Origin: Dallia pectoralis
Lineage: Eukaryota > Chordata > Actinopteri > Esociformes > Umbridae
Direction: 5' to 3'
Assembly (NCBI GenBank): GCA_029465975.1
Contig: CM055745.1
Location: forward strand, 14,214,812-14,278,811
DNA length: 64,000 bases
In this document: positions 23,175-34,601 of the stretch, piece by piece
Layout of the letters: each line of letters starts with the position of its first letter
Numbering within the stretch: position 1 is the stretch's first letter
Program-made: the position numbers and the translations under genes
Notes under the pieces: generated by a model
Told to the model about the DNA's origin: nothing
The model's input: only the letters and a program-made list of their open reading frames with translations
The model's database searches: none

Positions 23175-24082
23175 ATGGCGGTAGGATTCCTAAGTCACTG
23201 TTCAGATATGACTGATGTAACAACCACTGCCACTTGGGGTAATTTAACAGGGGTAATACCAGGTGACACCATGGATAAACTCACTCAAGCAAGAGCAGAC
23301 GTTTGGTGGCTCTGTGGAGGTGAACACTTATGGCCTACATTACTAACTGATTGGACGGGTACGTGGGCTCTAACACAATTAGTAAATAGACACAGCAGGG
23401 GCATTGGTGGTTCCTTCGATGATAAAATCTATTTAGATGCAATTGGGGTGCCGAGAGGTATTCCAGACGAATTTAAAGCTAGAAATCAAATAGGCGCTGG
23501 TTTTGAGTCTTCACTGTTCTGGTGGGTGACAATTAATAAGAATGTAGACTGGATTAATTATGTGTTTTATAATCAACAGAGATTCATTAATTACACTAGA
23601 GATGCAATAAAGGGACTGGCAGAGCAAACAGCGGCTACTAGTCTAATGGCCTGGCAAAATAGATTGGCATTAGATATGCTCCTAGCGGAGAAGGGGGGGT
23701 ATGTGTGATGTTTGGAGACACTTGTTGTACTTTTATACCCAACAATACAGCTCCTGATGGTTCGGTGACCAAGGCATTGCAAGGACTGACAGCTCTGGCT
23801 GAGGAGATGAAGGACAATTCGGGCGTTGACACTTCAGCATTTGGGTGGATGGATGTGTTTGGGAAGTGGAAATTGATGATTTCCTCAGTTCTGATCTCTC
23901 TGATTACGGCGACATCACTGTTGGCGGTGTGTGGATGCTGTTGCATTCCATGCATACGAGGCCTTTCCATTAAGCTGATTGAGACGGGAATGACCAGAGT
24001 AATGGTTGCCAAAGCTGTGCCTTGGGAGGAGGGGGGTTCACTGTTGGATGATCTCGCTGACATGGAGGAGAGTAATTTCTGA
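23175..24082 (+). pseudogene. ERV env remnant, mainly transmembrane subunit
   Basis: Env mediates retroviral attachment and fusion. Two overlapping fragments in different frames (23175-23708 and 23705-24082) carry the end of the surface subunit or fusion-peptide region, a heptad-type helix, the LQNR-like immunosuppressive-domain position and, across the break, the CX6CC motif. A hydrophobic transmembrane segment follows in the second fragment (about 23870-23965), with a Cys-rich juxtamembrane patch and a short cytoplasmic tail ending at 24082. Most of the surface subunit is absent and a frameshift near 23695-23708 interrupts the protein, so this copy is not functional as read. Confidence 0.75.
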
Positions 24083-24355
24083 AGGATTACAGTGAGCGAC
24101 GGATTGGATTTTACACCTTTGGAATAATATTAATCTTTCCCCGTTGGAGTATGCTGATTTTTGCCTTGCACAAACTGTTTTTTACATTCTACCTCTGATA
24201 CTCTGACTTTCATACTATCTTCATGCTCTATCTTTTACACACTACAATTCTCATCCTATTTTTTGGACAACTATTTCTGAAGGATTACGGATTACTTATT
24301 GTTTGATCACTGGGAAACTCAGGGATACTTTATTCAGGAAGAAGACAAAAAAGAA

Positions 24356-25060
24356 TGTTGTTGATGTATTATGGACATTTGTTGAACTGACAATCTACTT
24401 GAATATTTCTGTTGTTCATATCTGTACTGATTCTGGATATTGTTTTTCCATCATGCAAGATTTTTGTCCTTATGAAAGATAAGGTTTTTTTCTGCATGTG
24501 TGGTTTTTAATGATGTTTCTATTTTCTTACTGTATTGTTTAGTATAGTCATGTCTTTGGTCTTTTACTCTGATCAAGTCAAGTATGGTTGGAGATGTTTG
24601 GTCAAAGGACATGGGTCAGGTGAGTGTGAACCCATGCCGTTAAGGGTAGATGTGTCTGGGAATTGATCTGGTCCTAGTACATCTGCTGAGGTACGATTTC
24701 TCATTCATATGATCTAGATAGGTTCGCATTATGTTTACATCTTCAGTGACACCCCTCTCCCATACATTCCAATGTGCCTTGGGGAAACAAAAGGTTCGAC
24801 AGAGGTGTGATATTGGATCCTGCCTGGGTGGGGTTAACTGATAAGAATGACTAGGAATATATCGATTGGTCATTGGGGGTGAACTGGGGGATGTGTCGAT
24901 GTTTCTGAGGCCATGGAACTGTCTCTTCTTAGGCCTTCTCTTAGCGCTAACAGAACTCCAGAATTGCAAAAGTTTCAATTTGGCTGTAACAATATGTAAC
25001 GTCATTAAACATCTTAAAAACGTTATCCGTTCGATTCTTGTTCACTCTAAAACCACGACA
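24356..25060 (+). mobile_element. ERV 3' LTR with divergent U3 and a promoter deletion
   Basis: The end (AAACCACGACA at 25060) and 24737-25060 match the 5' LTR. A 32-bp stretch present in the 5' LTR, including its TATTAAAG box, is missing here between two TGA trinucleotides. The start is placed at TGTTGTTGATG after a purine-rich AAGAAGACAAAAAAGAA tract; the preceding U3 (24356-24736) is unlike the 5' LTR's U3, so the start is uncertain. Confidence 0.65.
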
Positions 25061-25171
25061 TGATGTTTTACTCTGTTAGGTGTTAAAAGAGGGAGTATCT
25101 TTATACTGATGTTCGACTCGGCTGGGTGTTAAAATAGCCAGTATCTTTATACTGATGTTTTACTCTGTCAG

Positions 25172-25465
25172 GTGTTAGAAGAAGCAGCCGCCGCTCGTTT
25201 TCGCAGCCTCTCCTACCTGCATAGCTGTGGGCCTGATCTGGCAGGCCACATTTCCAGCCTGCAGCATGGCATCATGGGAGAACTGGCTACGGTGCATCAC
25301 CTTCTGGAGCACTGCGTCCCCCCCACTACCACCTGACCAGGGCATACCTACATGCCTGCCACAGCTGCCTGCATTCTCACATGGGTCAGGTCAGGTCAGC
25401 GGCTGGGAGCTGGAGAGCAGCGAGAACCTTGCTCTTCTTAATTGGGTCCTGCACATCTAGAACAG
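25172..25465 (+). pseudogene. exoc3l1: exoc3l1 exon 5, with two indels and a stop
   Basis: Acceptor TACTCTGTCAG, donor AACAG/GTGAGC. It encodes 'RFRSLSYLHSCGPDLAG', 'GIMGELATVHHLLEHCVPP' and, in a later frame, 'SGWELESSENLALLNWVLHI'. The order matches EXOC3L1 and EXOC3 (CCPPQYN and ALLHWALHVY positions in the human protein, from memory). Damage: a C run at about 25318-25324 is one base short for the expected P-P-H-Y; GTCAG is duplicated near 25388; and TAG (25458-25460) replaces the Tyr codon expected after 'WVLHI'. The three lesions are of different kinds, which argues for a decayed gene rather than read errors. Confidence 0.85.
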
Positions 25466-25579
25466 GTGAGCAAATATGGACCTGCCCGTACAAGACAAAA
25501 CACCTTTGCCTTTTGTGTGTTGTAATGTCATTTTGTGTAGATGTGATACCGTGAGCTCTGTCTGTCAGTGTGTGTGTAG

Positions 25580-25694
25580 CTCAGAGATGATGGGTCATCC
25601 TGACCTCATGGTTGTGATGGAGAGAGGAGCTGGGTCCCCTAATATCTCAGGAGGGCTGGAGCAGCTGCAGAACAATTATGTCCACGGTGTTAGG
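25580..25694 (+). pseudogene. exoc3l1: exoc3l1 exon 6
   Basis: Acceptor TGTGTGTAG; 115 nt; ends at AGG before GTGGAT. It encodes 'SEMMGHPDLMVVMERGAGS' then 'GGLEQLQNNYVHGVR'. 'EMMG' followed by an acidic/Leu segment is characteristic of both EXOC3 and EXOC3L1 at this point. The first base completes the Ser codon split with exon 5, and the exon ends in phase 0, as exon 7 requires. The frame is open; no damage is seen here. Confidence 0.85.
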
Positions 25695-26586
25695 GTGGAT
25701 GAAATATCTAAGTCATGCAGCATCTACAATAATACATTAACCTCTAGGCCTATTTGGCAAAAAAAGTATATAAATCTGTAATTACTGTTTATCAGACATA
25801 ATTTCTTCAAACATGTCTCAGGTGGGCCGATTGTTATTGCACTGTTCGAACAACCCGGAAGAAATCAGCTGGTACACGTGCGCGGAGGTAGCACAATTTT
25901 AGCGCAATCCTTAAAGGGAGTCATTAGAATTCCACATCCAGGATGTGAACACCCAGGAAAAAAATGATATCTTGATATCTTGTTTTTTACTTAAACAATT
26001 CCGTCACAAATGTTACACTTCTCAAATTTTCACGTTGATATACAACAGAGTTAGATATATATAAATAGATATATATATAGATATAAAAAACAAGCAGGGC
26101 GCAGAGATATCTGAGCCCTTCTATTTTATGTTAGTCTCTCCTTTAAAGTTTTCTGGCACAGACAGAAAAATCTAGTCCGGCGTCTCCTCACGCTTACAAA
26201 CAATAACTCACAATGACAGGGGAAGCAGGGTACAGATACACACATGATAATTATTGAATGGGAAACCACTATGTGTAATCAAGAACAGGACAGTCTGGGG
26301 TTGGATAATGATGAAGTGTGCTGTGGCAGTTAATAGACGGGTGATGTTGGGTGCTGGAGACGATTCTGGCCAGCAGGGGGCGCTGGTAGCGAGGGAGACG
26401 TGACAAAAGTGTTCACCTTTGCCATGGGTTCAGTAATTCTGTAGGGCACTCAATGTTCTTAGTTAGTCAAGGTACATCTCTGCATGCCTGTTCAACAATT
26501 ATTGATCTTCATAACACAGTGGGTTGTTTCTGTTGTGGCCACTTGCATGGTGGGATATCTCAAACTGCTTCACTACAATGTATAAT
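25695..26586. other. Intron sequence, no gene seen
   Basis: AT-rich intronic DNA between exon 6 and the TIR element, with a short (TA)n(GATA)n tract near 26050-26090. No ORF or RNA gene is supported. Confidence 0.5.
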
Positions 26587-27175
26587 GGGCCATATTCTTC
26601 AACCGTTCTTAAGAAGAAATTCGTTCTTAAGACCCACTTACGCAGTTTCCACGAAGACTCTGACATTCACCAATGTTTACTTATCTGGAATTTGTTCTTA
26701 GGAAAGAACAGAATCTACGCACAGTGAAAAGCACTCTTACGCAGATTTGCGCGCTGACAAATCATTAGTCTCTGCGTTTTCATCAATTGTACATTGCTTT
26801 AAATATTATGAAGAATAACATTATAAATAATATTCAATTATTTCAAATATTTGCATTTATTTAACCCCCGAGATTGCGGTCATTCCGATTAGAGCTGTAA
26901 TCGGGGATACAAAGTGAGACCCGACCCGACAGTTTTTAAAAGCCCGAAGGCCGAACCCGCATTTTGCTGTCATATTTTAAGAGACTGTCAATTTGTTGCA
27001 TTCGGTATAACCGGCTTGTTTTTTTCATTAAAAGTGAGAATTTAATCCAAATGTTTGGGCCACAGTCCTGCCTGCGTTTCACCTCCTCAGCATCCATTCG
27101 CTAAATGAAACGCATCACCTGACCACTCATTCACCGCGCAATCCGGAGCGCAAGAGACCGAGCCCGACCCGACCC

Positions 27176-29025
27176 GAGTGTAATGATAGACATTAAGACT
27201 GAACCCGAGTGTAATGATAGACATTAAGACCGAACCCGACCCGACCCCGAGTGTAATGATAGACATTAAGACTGAACCCGACCCGACCCCGAGTGTAATG
27301 ATAGACATTAAGACCGAACCCGACCCGACCCCGAGTGTAATGATAGACATTGAGACCGAACCCGACCCCGAGTGTAATGATAGACATTAAGACTGAACCC
27401 GAGTGTAATGATAGACATTAAGACTGAACCCGAGTGTAATGATAGACATTAAGACCGAACCCGACCCGACCCCGAGTGTAATGATAGACATTAAGACCGA
27501 ACCCGACCCGACCCCGAGTGTAATGATAGACATGAAGACCGAACCTAACCCGACCCCGAGTTTAATGATAGACATTAAGACTGAACCCGACACGACCCAG
27601 AGTGTAATGATAGACATTAAGACTGAACCCGACCCCGAGTGTAATGATAGACATTAAGACCGAACCCGACCCGACCCGAGTGTAATGATAGACATTAAGA
27701 CCGAACCCGACCCGACCCCGAGTGTAATGATAGACATTAAGACTGAACCCGACCCGACCCCGAGTGTAATGATAGACATTAAGACTGAACCCGACCCGAC
27801 CCCGAGTGTAATGATAGACATTAAGACCGAACCCGACCCCGAGTGTAATGATAGACATGAAGACTGAACCCGACCCGACCCCGAGTGTAATGATAGACAT
27901 TAAGACTGAACCCGACCCGACCCCGAGTGTAATGATAGACATTAAGACCGAACCCGACCCGACCCCGAGTGTAATGATAGACATTAAGACTGAACCCGAC
28001 CCGACCCCGAGTGTAATGATAGACATGAAGACCGAACCCGACCCGACCCCGAGTGTAATGATAGACATTAAGACCGAACCCGACCCGACCCCGAGTGTAA
28101 TGATAGACATTAAGACCGAACCTGATCCGACCCCGAGTGTAATGATAGACATTAAGACTGAACCCGACCCGACCCAGAGTGTAATGATAGACATTAAGAC
28201 CGATCCCGACCCGACCCGAGTCTAATGATAGACATTAAGACTGAACCCGACCCGACCCCGTCTGTAATGATAGACATTAAGACCGAACCCGACCCGACCC
28301 CGAGTGTAATGATAGACATTAAGACCGAACCCGACCCGACCCCGAGTGTAATGATAGACATTAAGACCGAACCCGACCCGACCCCGAGTGTAATGATAGA
28401 CATTAAGACCGAACCCGACCCCGAGTGTAATGACAGACATTAAGACTGAACCCGGGTCGGGTTCGGTCTTAATGATAGACATTAAGACTGAACCCGACCC
28501 GACCCAGAGTGTAATGATAGACATTAAGACCGAACCTGATCCGACCCCGAGTGTAATGATAGACATTAAGACTGAACCCGACCCGACCCCGAGTGTAATG
28601 ATAGACATTAAGACCGAACCCGACCCGAGCCCGAGTGTAATGATAGACATTAAGACTGAACCCGACCCGACCCCGAGTGTAATGATAGACATTAAGACCG
28701 AACCCGACCCGACCCGAGTGTAATGATAGACATTAAGACCGAACCCGACCCGACCCCCGAGTGTAATGATAGACATTAAGACCGAACCCGACCCGACCCG
28801 AGTGTAATGATAGACATTAAGACTGAACCCGACCCCGAGTGTAATGATAGACATTAAGACCGAACCCGACCCGACCCCGAGTGTAATGATAGACATTAAG
28901 ACCGAACCCGACCCGACCCCGAGTGTAATGATAGACATTAAGACCGAACCCGACCCGACCCCGAGTGTAATGATAGACATTAAGACTGAACCCGACCCGA
29001 CCCCGAGTGTAATGATAGACATTAA
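27176..29025. repeat. 42-bp minisatellite, first block
   Basis: About 48 units of 30-42 bp containing GAGTGTAATGATAGACATTA and a variable number of CGACC/CCGAC. Variants lacking one or two CGACCC steps occur. Long ORFs on both strands (up to 266 codons) are by-products of the repeat. Confidence 0.95.
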
Positions 29026-30638
29026 GGCCCAATCCGAATACTCCCACTTACCCCTTCCCCTTAGCCCTACCCCTTAGTTTACCCCTACCCCTTGGCCCTC
29101 GAAACCGAGTGGTAAGGGCTACGGTCCCCTAGGAATTGGGACACCACTTGGTTTTGGCTACGTCATCATACATCGTCGCTAGCTGGCTGCTACGTCACCA
29201 GAGGCGACACAAATGTTGATCTCAAACTTCGGAGATGCAGTCTGGAAAAGTGTGTATGTTGTCGATTGCGTGGATTTTAGTTATGTTCATTTGATGACCA
29301 TTGCACAACCGAACCTGACCAATAGTCGCTGCTGACCCCTGACCTATAGCCTGGTTCTCCTCACTGGGGTTCCCAGTGACAAATCGCAGAAATCAAGCGA
29401 GAAGAGGTCTACGACGCCTACGAATGCTGGTAGTTTAACTTATGGTATGTATCGATCGGTTGCAAACAACATTGTCGTATTGTATTTAAAGTTCACGGAA
29501 CTAACCAACAAGGTAGCAAACATTTTTCCCAACTGAGCCATTAATGGTGTAAAATTGTTTTATTTTCCAGACTGGTGGTCCAACAAGATACTGTGCCATA
29601 AACCCCAACACGTCTATACTGCGCATATGGTTCAATGTATGTAGTAGTTATATGTTTGGTGGCGGTGCATATGGATGCAGATGTTCTTCTGTGTACTATT
29701 GTTTTTAATGTTTTTGTAAAGCACACGTGCTATATAAATAAACCTGCTTGCTTACTACTGAAGGCTGTTTTCAATAAATAATTTAATCCACATTGCATTG
29801 TGTTTTGTATATCTGTTTCAGTGATCACTGTTTTGAATGTCATTGATCGATGTTCAGAAACCCTTAATCAAAAACAATGTGCAAAGTGGAACAACAAACA
29901 AACTACAGTCTATCAAACATTTTTTCAAAGATGTCCAATAACCTCTATGTCTTGGCCTCACCGGTGTCCTGTATCATATCCAAATTATGTTGTACACCTT
30001 CATAATCTACAGTCTATGGTTGTACAGCATGAAACTTCGGTTCATTTTCTGCCCGAAAGCAAATTATTTGCCGGGTTTCCTCCGGCGTCCCTGTGTGATT
30101 CGGGGCGGTATGTAAAGCACTTTTATCGCTATTCCAAAAGCAACATGTTATGCACTGATATGAATTATCGGCTAAAAGAGTTTACTCAATGCATGTTTGT
30201 CTACAGTTAAGGTAGTCAGAGAAATACGGGACAAATTAGCAATGTATCTTTGGCGTTGAAAACTGGCAAAAAGTCGCGATTTAAAAAAAAACTTCAATTA
30301 TTAAAATGGTTAAAAAAATATATATACAGGACTGCGTAGATCACAAAACAATTGTGTCTTAATTTTTAAATTCGTTATTTAATCCGAAAATACTACATTT
30401 ATGGCTCTCTTTTGCTGATCTAGCAGCCATTGTTGACGTCTCGCAATGTGTTCTGGGTACCCCATGGTTTCAACTAAGCTCTCGGAAAATCTTGGTTTCA
30501 AGGGGTATATAGCCCTTCGTCTTACCCCTTCGTCTTGATCAAAATGAGTATTCAGACAGCACTTGGTGTCGCGCGAACGCGCAAAACTAAAGGGAAGGGC
30601 TAAGGGGAAGGGGTAAGGGGGAGTATTCGGATTGGGCC
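29026..30638. mobile_element. 1.6-kb TIR element, TSD TAA
   Basis: Begins GGCCCAATCCGAATACTCCC and ends with its inverted copy (…GGAGTATTCGGATTGGGCC); the terminal repeats are about 45 bp, nearly perfect and C/T-rich. TAA precedes (29023-29025) and follows (30639-30641), so it inserted in the 42-bp array with a 3-bp TAA duplication, as PIF/Harbinger-type transposases do. The longest ORF (29800-30210, + strand, 136 codons) has no domain I recognise; no DDE transposase is present, so it is non-autonomous or unclassified. Confidence 0.8.
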
Positions 30639-32372
30639 TAAGACTGAACCCGACCCGACCCCGAGTGTAATGATAGACATTAAGACTGAACCCGAACCCG
30701 ACCCGAGTGTAATGATAGACATTAAGACCGAACCCGAACCGACCCCGAGTGTAATTATAGACATTAAGACCGAACCCGACCCGAGTGTAATGATAGACAT
30801 TAAGACTGAACCCGACCCGACCCCGAGTGTAATGATAGACATTAAGACTGAACCCGACCCGACCCCGAGTGTAATGATAGACATTAAGACCGAACCCGAC
30901 CCGAGTGTAATGATAGACATTAAGACTGAACCCGACCCGACCCCGAGTGTAATGATAGACATTAAGACCGAACCCGACCCGACCCCGAGTGTAATGATAG
31001 ACATTAAGACCGAACCCGACCCGACCCGAGTGTAATGATAGACATTAAGACTGAACCCGACCCGACCCCGAGTGTAATGATAGACATTAAGACCGAACCC
31101 GACCCCGAGTGTAATGATAGACATTAAGACTGAACCCGAACCCGAACCCCCGAGTGTAATGATAGACATTAAGACTGAACCCGACCCGACCCCGAGTGTA
31201 ATGATAGACATTAAGACCGAACCCGACCCGACCCCAAGTGTAATGATAGACATTAAGACCGAACCCGACCCCGAGTGTAATGATAGACATTAAGACCGAA
31301 CCCGACCCGACCCCGAGTGTAATGATAGACATTAAGACTGAACCCGACCCGACCCCCGAGTGTAATGATAGACATTAAGACTGAACCCGACCCGACCCCG
31401 AGTGTAATGATAGACATTAAGACCGAACCCGACCCGAGTGTAATGATAGACATTAAGACTGAACCTGACCCGACCCCGAGTGTAATGATAGACATTAAGA
31501 CCGAACCCGACCCGACCCCGAGTGTAATGATAGACATTAAGACCGAACCCTACCCGACCCCGAGTGTAATGATAGACATTAAGACTGAACCCGACCCGAC
31601 CCGAGTGTAATGATAGACATTAAGACCGAACCCGACCCGAGTGTAATGATAGACATTAAGACTGAACCCGAACCCGACCCCGAGTGTAATGATAGACATT
31701 AAGACTGAACCCGACCCGACCCCGAGTGTAATGATAGACATTAAGACCGAACCCGACCCGACCCCGAGTGTAATGATAGACATTAAGACCGAACCCGACC
31801 CGACCCCGAGTGTAATGATAGACATTAAGACCGAACCCGACCCGACCCCGAGTGTAATGATAGACATTAAGACTGAACCCGACCCGACCCAGAGTGTAAT
31901 GATAGACATTAAGACCGAACCCGACCCCGAGTGTAATGATAGACATTAAGACTGAACCCGACCCGACCCCGAGTGTAATGATAGACATTAAGACTGAACC
32001 CGACCCGACCCCGAGTGTAATGATAGACATTAAGACTGAACCCGACCCGAGTGTAATGATAGACATTAAGACTGAACCCGAACCCGACCCGAGTGTAATG
32101 ATAGACATTAAGACTGAACCCGACCCGACCCGAGTGTAATGATAGACATTAAGACCGAACCCGACCCGACCCCGAGTGTAATGATAGACATTAAGACCGA
32201 ACCCGACCCGACCCCGAGTGTAATGATAGACATTAAGACCGAACCCGACCCGACCCCGAGTGTAATGATAGACATTAAGACTGAACCCGACCCGACCCCG
32301 TGTGTAATGATAGACATTAAGACCGAACCCGACCCGACCCCGAGTGTAATGATAGACATTAAGACGGGTTCG
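30639..32372. repeat. 42-bp minisatellite, second block
   Basis: Continuation of the array at 27176-29025 after the 1.6-kb insertion, about 45 units, same consensus. It ends at GACGGGTTCGGGCAAAGATC. Confidence 0.95.
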
Positions 32373-33014
32373 GGCAAAGATCTGCAGCTCTAATTCCGAT
32401 TATGTCCCCAATGCCCGGTCCAGCTTAGTAAGGACAGTGCAAGCCTTTCCCCCTCCTGTGGTCAGAATCTCTCGTTTGTGTTTGGCAATACTTTTTTTGC
32501 CTCAAACTTCATGTCAAACCATTTCTTTTTATGTAATTTTTATGTGGTGCGCCCTTCCCCTGACACAGCGTTCACAGAACGAATGATTAAATCCCATCCT
32601 TCTTGTATTTGATTTTGCAACCACTACTGACGCTGCTAAATATTACATATTTTTGCCTGCTCACTTATTGCAGAAGTATTTCCACTTCTGAACTACAGAA
32701 GTAATTAGTTCTTTTTGAGTCTGATCCTCTATACTGTCTATATGTGTTGGTTTAAGCATTTTTGCATTCTCCACGTTTTTACGATGAGTTTCCACTCCGC
32801 CCTGCAGTTTAATGCCCTTTTATGTGAAATACCGGGGCGTTTACCTATGCTAATTAGGACAACGGACACGCGCTTTGAATTTACGAAGACGTGGTATTCA
32901 TCATTATAGGAACGTAGGTACGAACAATTATGCCATTTAAGAACACGTTTGTGAATTTGAGTAAGACTTTTCTTAGGACCTTTCTTAGGAACGAATTTAA
33001 GAAATAACTTAGGA
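32373..33014. other. Interior of the 6.4-kb TIR element, no gene seen
   Basis: Non-repetitive sequence up to the right terminal repeat. ORFs here are short and overlap on both strands without a recognisable domain. Confidence 0.45.
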
Positions 33015-33072
33015 AAACATTGAAGAATATGGCTCATTGTCTTTAAGAAGCACAATGATTGATTGGTTCTAG

Positions 33073-33196
33073 AAAAGTGTGTCTGAGTGGATGCACAAGG
33101 CCCTGGAGGTGGAGCTGACAGACTGGCAGAGACCAGGAACCCGAGATAGACCACAAACGCTTTTACCTCAACAGTCTGCCCACCATTATCACACAG
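33073..33196 (+). pseudogene. exoc3l1: exoc3l1 exon 7, with frameshift
   Basis: Acceptor TTGGTTCTAG, donor CACAG/GTTAAA (weak). Phase 0 start reads 'SVSEWMHKALEVELTDWQRP', matching the 'SVSQWLQKAL...EW' block of human EXOC3L1 (from memory). After about 33150 the family sequence continues in another frame ('RFYLNSLPTIITQ', compare 'SYYSPMPAIVLQ'), and the length (124 nt) is one over a multiple of three, so one extra base is present. This is the last exon found. No later exoc3l1 exon was seen up to 64 kb; the next intron is filled with transposons, or the gene ends here. Confidence 0.8.
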
Positions 33197-33199
33197 GTT

Positions 33200-33262
33200 A
33201 AACATATTCCTTCACACTGGTTCACACTGGTTCACACTGGCTCACACTGGCTCACACTGGCA
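33200..33262. repeat. 10-bp tandem repeat (TTCACACTGG)
   Basis: About six copies of TTCACACTGG/CTCACACTGG directly after exon 7. Confidence 0.85.
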
Positions 33263-33993
33263 CACTGTACATTATCGTTCAAAATAGGGATGTAAACGGT
33301 TAATCGACTATCGATTAAATGTCGATAAGAATTCACTCGATTAAATGAAATTAATTGTCGGTTAATTGAACATGGCCGTCTTTAAGTACTCGGCGTCTAA
33401 CCCACTGGTTCCAACTTGTCTATAACTCCCTGCTAGTCAAAGTCCCATTGTACCTTAGCTCCCTAGTTACCATTGCCCTACCCACCCGCAGTCTGCGCTC
33501 CAGTAGGTACATTTCCTTAGCCACACCAAAGGCTTACACATCTTTCGGCCGCCAATCCTTCCAGTTTGCAGCCGCCAATGACTGGAACGAACTACAAAAA
33601 ACCCTAAAACTTGAAACTCTCATATCACCAGTTGCCTTTAAACTACTCCTTTCCGAACACCTGTCCGATCTATGTACCTGCTAACTGTCTTCAACTTCTC
33701 TCTCTTATGCTATGCCCACCTTGCACAGTGGACATCTCTCTCCTGCACTATTGTCACAGCTGTGACTTTTGTATTACTGTTATTATTTACTCAGATATTG
33801 CTCAAATGCTCTTTCCCATATTCACAGGCATACAAACCATGCAAACGACCTACCTGCTAGACTCACTTTATTCTTTAAATATCCAGTTGAATGATACTCA
33901 CCGTATTTTTATATTTTAAAATGTATCCGCTTATTACTTATGCTGCTCAACAGAACCATATATACCTCATCCTGTTTTACTGAACCAGCATTG

Positions 33994-34599
33994 TGTAACG
34001 AACTGCCTCTGTCCCCCTTCATGCCAGGGTTGACACTCCCCCTCCCAGCTAGGAGTAGAAATTAATCAGGGACTATGTTCTACACCTGTGTTGGTTTCTC
34101 ACCTGTTTGGTGTTTAGTTCGTTAGTGTCTGCTTATAGTTTGGTCTGTGTCAGTTTGTCAGTGTCGGTCATTGTTTCAGGTACGTTGGGTTCTGGTTCTA
34201 TGTCGGTGTGTCATGTTTGGTTTCATGTCAGTATGCATGTTTCGTTATTGTTTGTCGATGTATTTCCTTGTTCGTTCTTGGGTTTAGTTCAGGGGTTTGG
34301 TTGGTAGGTTTGGATGGTTCTGTGGTTGATGTCTGTTTCCTTGTCAGGGTTTTATGTCTGTACCTTGTTGGGGGGTTTCCTGTGTTATGCTGGGTTTGGG
34401 TGCTTTTGAGTTACGTGTCATGTAGTTTGCTGTTTTCTGGTTTATAGAAGTCTGATCCTTGGTTGTGTTTTTGTGTTTCAGTTTCAGTCTGTGGTTTTCA
34501 GTGCCTGTCGGGCCTGGATAATGAATAAAGACTTCAAATTAGAAGTATTCTCTGCGCCTGTGTCTATCTCCCGTCATCTGCCAAGGGCAGATCGTGACA
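33994..34599 (+). mobile_element. 5' LTR of the repetitive-ORF element
   Basis: 606 bp. AATGAATAAAGAC (about 34519) supplies a polyadenylation signal; ends TGTAACGAACTG and GCAGATCGTGACA. The short ORFs inside recur in the other two LTR copies and are not genes. Confidence 0.9.
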
Positions 34600-34601
34600 G
34601 A

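Larger units (their letters stand above)
17472..25060 (+). mobile_element. Endogenous retrovirus (class I-like), TSD TGAT, no pol
   Basis: The element is bounded by TGAT at 17468-17471 and 25061-25064, a 4-bp TSD. Order: 5' LTR, about 2.9-kb leader, gag remnant, about 1.3 kb without coding sequence, env remnant, 3' LTR. No reverse transcriptase, protease or integrase sequence is present. It lies in the intron between exoc3l1 exons 4 and 5, in the same orientation as those exons, and splits a locally repeated intron motif that continues at 25061. The class I assignment rests on the CX6CC-type envelope, the 4-bp TSD and a single NC zinc knuckle. Confidence 0.85.
26587..33035. mobile_element. 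6.4-kb element with GGGCCATATTCTTCAA inverted termini
   Basis: The left end begins GGGCCATATTCTTCAA and the right end (33015-33035), reverse-complemented, begins GAGCCATATTCTTCAA. Further matches inside (AAATTCGTTCTTAAG / AAATTCGTTCCTAAG) extend the inverted repeat to about 50 bp. No clear TSD is visible. Inside are the 42-bp minisatellite, a second TIR element and no transposase. Termini of this kind resemble fish PIF/Harbinger-type elements, which is a tentative call. It sits in the exoc3l1 intron between exons 6 and 7. Confidence 0.55.

Noticed and set aside
27087..32393. Many overlapping ORFs of 'MIDIKTEPDPTPSV' or 'GSGSVLMSIITLGV' type
   Set aside because: They follow the 42-bp minisatellite on both strands and restart at each unit. 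'IKTEPDP' resembles linker sequence of some proteins, but the periodicity explains it fully.
34107..34447. Small hydrophobic ORFs in the 606-bp LTRs (also at 38476 and 46717)
   Set aside because: They lie in LTR sequence, are copied with it, and have no recognisable domain.
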